DNA of 64,000 bases from JAOTZA01 sp965224065 (GTDB lineage: Bacteria > Acidobacteriota > Thermoanaerobaculia > Multivoradales > JAHEKO01). Every line of letters starts with the position of its first letter. Within the stretch, counting starts at the first letter, position 1. The position numbers and the translations under genes were made by a program. Under the pieces are notes generated by a model that made no database searches, was not told the DNA's origin, and saw only the letters and a list, made by a program, of their open reading frames with translations. The stretch covers positions 3,472,001 through 3,536,000 of the forward strand of contig CBDCYF010000005.1 in assembly GCA_965224065.1 (NCBI GenBank), in the 5' to 3' direction. Shown one piece after another: positions 61,290-64,000 of this stretch.

Positions 61290-62585
61290 TCAGGCCGGTT
61301 CTGCGAGCAGTTCCTCGATCAGGGTCTCCAGCTCGGCGATCAGGTTCCGGTGATGCCGGCCGGTTCCCGGCCCGGAGTAGCCGGTGTGGATCTTGCGGAC
61401 TCGCCCGTCGCGGCCGACAAAGACCGTCGTCGGGTACGCGACGACCGCGCTCAGGTCCGGCAGGGTTTCGGCGGCCTTCTTCTTGTCCGACACCCCGGCG
61501 AGCGCCAGAGGGAACTCGATCGCGTGGCGCTCGGCATACCGGCGAACCTGCTCGCGGTCGCGCTCCGGGTCGCCGGTGAATTCAAAAGCCAACCCTACGA
61601 TCTCGAGCCCCTCGTCCCGGTAGCGTCGGTACCACTTCGACAGATAGGGCGCGTTGTCGTTGCAGTTGGGACACCACGAGCCAAAGATATCGACCAGCAC
61701 TACTTTGCCGTCGAAGCGCGGGTCGTCGAGGCTGATCTCGTTTCCCTCCAGGTCGGGAAACCGGAAATCGAAGCGGCCCTCCGAGTTAGTCAGGCCGACC
61801 AGAGACCAGTCGTCGGGCAGGACGGTCTCTTGTTCGGTGATCCTGCTGGCGGTCCAGGTGGCGTGGTAGGTCTCGCGCGACCAGAAGTCGCCGTCGAGTG
61901 TCCCGTCTTCGCCGAGCGACGCCCGGAAGAGAAAGGCGTGCCCCCCGTCAAAGGTCGAAAGCCTCAGGACGCCCGATTCGAAGGAGCCCTCGAGAAATCG
62001 ATAGTCACCGGTCGCAGTTAAAAACGTTCCCGTCACCTCAGTTCCGCTCTGCTCGAACTCGCCCCTCGCGGGCTGGGTGCCGGAGTCGTCGGTGAACTCG
62101 ACCGCCCAATGACCCCCGATCGAGTCCACGGAACCGTTCGCGCCACCACCCGCCGATCCCGTTTGCTCGGACCCCATGTCGAGCACGAGAAACCTCCGCT
62201 CGTCTCCCCGGACCGCCTCGAACGGCATTCGGGTGACACCCGCGGGGACGGTCTTGGTCCACTCACCGGTCAGCCGCCCCGCCGTTGGGTCCCACTGCGC
62301 GCGGATCGCCGAGTCGTACCAGTCGAAGGAAAGAACGACCTCGCGCCCCGCCACCGAAACATCGCTGAACGGGACTTCCTCGGCCCCGGTGATTGCTCCG
62401 GCGCGCAGCTCGCGGCCCTCTTCCCGAATGACTAATTGGAACGGCAATTCACCGCCCGGTGAGCCCAGGACCGCCCTCCAGGTGCCCACCAGGTCCGCGG
62501 GCTCCGGGGCCGTCTCGGCTTTTTGGCAGCCGATCACCGGCATGAGGAGTGCACACACGAGCGTTGCGGCGGCGGCTGGGCGCAT
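61290..62585 (-). CDS. TlpA-family thioredoxin lipoprotein with extra beta domain
   Basis: 431 residues. Lipoprotein signal (AAAATLVCALLMPVIGC). A beta-rich domain of about 260 residues (GTWRAVLGSPGGELPFQLVI, GEFEQSGTEVTGTFLTATGD) precedes a TlpA domain with DIFGSWCPNCNDNAPYL (CPNC) near 290 and cis-Pro in VAYPTTVFVG. It is probably a disulfide reductase on the cell surface or periplasmic face. TACAAT, 6 nt, then ATG at 62585 decides this start over the upstream ATG at 62744. Confidence 0.87.
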   Translation of the reverse strand: MRPAAAATLVCALLMPVIGCQKAETAPEPADLVGTWRAVLGSPGGELPFQLVIREEGRELRAGAITGAEEVPFSDVSVAGREVVLSFDWYDSAIRAQWDPTAGRLTGEWTKTVPAGVTRMPFEAVRGDERRFLVLDMGSEQTGSAGGGANGSVDSIGGHWAVEFTDDSGTQPARGEFEQSGTEVTGTFLTATGDYRFLEGSFESGVLRLSTFDGGHAFLFRASLGEDGTLDGDFWSRETYHATWTASRITEQETVLPDDWSLVGLTNSEGRFDFRFPDLEGNEISLDDPRFDGKVVLVDIFGSWCPNCNDNAPYLSKWYRRYRDEGLEIVGLAFEFTGDPERDREQVRRYAERHAIEFPLALAGVSDKKKAAETLPDLSAVVAYPTTVFVGRDGRVRKIHTGYSGPGTGRHHRNLIAELETLIEELLAEPA

Positions 62586-62591
62586 CGCGCG

Positions 62592-62597
62592 ATTGTA
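62592..62597 (-). promoter_or_regulatory. -10 box, leaderless start of the TlpA-like lipoprotein gene
   Basis: TACAAT, spacer CGCGCG, ATG at 62585. Nearly the dinB arrangement on the other strand. Confidence 0.62.
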
Positions 62598-62658
62598 CTG
62601 TGCGGTCCCGGCCGGCGGCGGCCCCGATCGAGTATCCTTCGCCGGGCGGAACGGATCG

Positions 62659-63204
62659 ATGTCACTTCTGGACAAGCTCTTGGGTCGTAACGGTGCGCCG
62701 GTGGCCGCCCCGGGGAGCGGTGACACCGAGACCGTGCGCCGCATCGTCGGACAGCTCGAGGCGCTGGAGCCCGAGCGGGCCCGGTTCGTGGCCGCGTTTG
62801 CCTACATTCTGGGCCGAGTCGCCCACGCCGACCGTCACATCAGCGAGGAAGAGACCCGGACGATGGAGCAGATCGTCTTGCGCCTGGGGCACTTGCCCGA
62901 AGACCAGGCGGTGCTGGCGGTGCAGATCGCCAAAAGCCAGAATCGTCTCTTTGGTGGCACCGAAAACTTCCTCGTCACCCGCGAATTCAAGGAGCTCGCC
63001 AACGTCGGCCAGCGCCGGGAGCTGCTGGATTGCCTGTTTGCGGTTTCGGCTGCGGATGATTCGATCTCGACTGTCGAGGAGAACCAGATCCGGCAGATCG
63101 CCAGCGAGCTCGGCTTCACCCACGGTGAGTACATCGACGCCCGCTCCAAGTACTCCGACCAGCGCGAGGTGATGAGAGCGTTTCGCAAGGGCCGCCAGGA
63201 GTGA
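62659..63204 (+). CDS. TerB-like helical protein
   Basis: 181 residues. Tandem TerB-type helical pattern with AFAYILGRVAHADRHISEEE near 50 and DCLFAVSAADDSISTVEEN near 125; both loops carry acidic metal-binding motifs (ADRHISEEE, ADDSISTVEE). TerB-fold proteins accompany envelope stress functions, and the link to tellurite is not established here. TATCCT (62633-62638) lies about 20 nt before the ATG. The last codons overlap the next gene. Confidence 0.8.
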   Translation: MSLLDKLLGRNGAPVAAPGSGDTETVRRIVGQLEALEPERARFVAAFAYILGRVAHADRHISEEETRTMEQIVLRLGHLPEDQAVLAVQIAKSQNRLFGGTENFLVTREFKELANVGQRRELLDCLFAVSAADDSISTVEENQIRQIASELGFTHGEYIDARSKYSDQREVMRAFRKGRQE

Positions 63205-64000
63205 GAGTGCGGGAGGAGCCTCGCCGCCGCAGGCGCGGGTGGAAGATCTTTCTCGTTCTGCCCTTGCTGGCGGTGATCCTGCTGGCGACTCTCCGCACCG
63301 GATCGGCGCCGGACGTCTCGATCCGGCCGGCGCTGCCGGGGTTGGGCAAACGAACTCCGGTGACGGTGTCGCTGGAGACCGCCGGTCGTGGGCTCGGCAA
63401 GGTCCGGGTCCTCCTGACCCAGAAGGAAACGACGCATGTTCTCGAAGAGCGGGAGTATGTCGCCCGCGCTCCGTGGGCGTTCTGGGGTGAGCGCACGATT
63501 GCCGACACGCTCGATCTCGAAGTCGGCAGCGAGACGGTTCCCGAGCTGCGGCAGGGTGAGGCCACATTGCGGGTCGAGGCGGAGTCCCCGGGGACCTGGC
63601 TGCGCCGCCCTCCCACCGGGGTGGCCGAGCTCACCCTGCCGGTACAGCTCCGGCCGCCGTCGCTATCGGTGGTCTCGAGCCAGCACTACCCGGCCCAGGG
63701 CGGGGCCGAAGCGGTGGTCTACCGGGTGGGGGACAGCTCGGTGCGGGACGGAGTGCAAGTGGGTGAGATCTGGTTCCCTGGGGCGACGCTCGCCGGGAGC
63801 CCGGCGGGGGAGCGAGTGGCTCTCTTTGCGGTGCCGTTCGATCACGAGGACCCCACCACCATCCGCCTGACGGCCGAGGATGCAGTGGGCAACGTAGCCG
63901 CGACCTCGTTTGTCGACCGGTTTTTTCGCCGTGGCTACGAGACCGACGACATCGAAGTGTCGGATCGGTTCATGTCCAAGGTGGTGCCCGAGATCCTCGC
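63201..64000 (+). CDS. membrane-anchored M23-type peptidase N-terminal part, truncated by the window
   Basis: At least 266 residues before the sequence ends. It starts with GTG overlapping the TerB-like gene by 4 nt (GTGA). A helix (IFLVLPLLAVILLATL) is followed by two beta-rich Ig-like modules and a segment DDIEVSDRFMSKVVPEIL that typically precedes the LytM/M23 endopeptidase domain. The catalytic domain lies beyond the window. It would cleave peptidoglycan cross-links. The name rests on the N-terminal family only. Confidence 0.6.
   Translation, partial: MRVREEPRRRRRGWKIFLVLPLLAVILLATLRTGSAPDVSIRPALPGLGKRTPVTVSLETAGRGLGKVRVLLTQKETTHVLEEREYVARAPWAFWGERTIADTLDLEVGSETVPELRQGEATLRVEAESPGTWLRRPPTGVAELTLPVQLRPPSLSVVSSQHYPAQGGAEAVVYRVGDSSVRDGVQVGEIWFPGATLAGSPAGERVALFAVPFDHEDPTTIRLTAEDAVGNVAATSFVDRFFRRGYETDDIEVSDRFMSKVVPEIL

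Overview
The window is a high-GC, gene-dense bacterial chromosome segment. It carries Lnt, SPFH/NfeD, SPOR, an OmpW-like barrel and several lipoproteins, so the cell has an outer membrane. The mix of families, the many short GC-rich hairpin repeats and the leaderless promoters suggest an Acidobacteriota-like (perhaps Thermoanaerobaculia-like) organism. That is inference: there is no rRNA or other marker here. I found no tRNA, rRNA, CRISPR array, prophage or complete insertion sequence.

Layout. 0-8 kb: a Phd/PIN toxin-antitoxin pair, a rare fusion of 2-phosphoglycerate kinase with an archaeal-type phosphoglycerate mutase, carB and fumC. 8-13 kb: dinB, an S4 RNA-binding gene bracketed by two REP/MITE-like palindromes, a K+ channel with RCK domains, and a divergent pair whose start codons are 1 nt apart. 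13-18 kb: a four-gene Gld-like ABC export operon. 18-25.4 kb: an acyl-CoA mutase with a palindromic operator, a long lysine/arginine repeat (histone H1-like) protein, a TlpA lipoprotein, a zinc-ribbon protein with an archaeal-type GAPDH, an RNase Z-like hydrolase, an rRNA m5U methyltransferase and a SelW-like selenoprotein. 25-41 kb: a TPR membrane protein, an SSP411-DsbD fusion, a sulfatase-like protein, nfeD-SPFH-SPOR, then lnt-prfB-glycosyltransferase-membrane protein. 41-54.5 kb: Nudix, aminotransferase, a second selenoprotein (ArsC-like), a spermidine-synthase-like membrane giant, a lipid kinase, dehydrogenases and a persulfide-dioxygenase-like protein. 54.5-64 kb: MntR-like regulator, ureohydrolase-like protein, CDF transporter, peptidases, a TlpA lipoprotein, TerB-like and M23-like genes.

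Most interesting: (1) two selenoprotein genes that ordinary gene calling splits or misses, each with a UGA followed by a hairpin with a GGUC loop; (2) prfB with the canonical +1 frameshift site, so UGA is recoded in two ways in this genome; (3) a recurring TAnnnT box exactly 6-8 nt before start codons, indicating widespread leaderless transcription; (4) palindromic REP elements that supply stop codons to two convergent genes; (5) archaeal-flavoured lower-glycolysis genes (2PG kinase-ApgM fusion and type II GAPDH).
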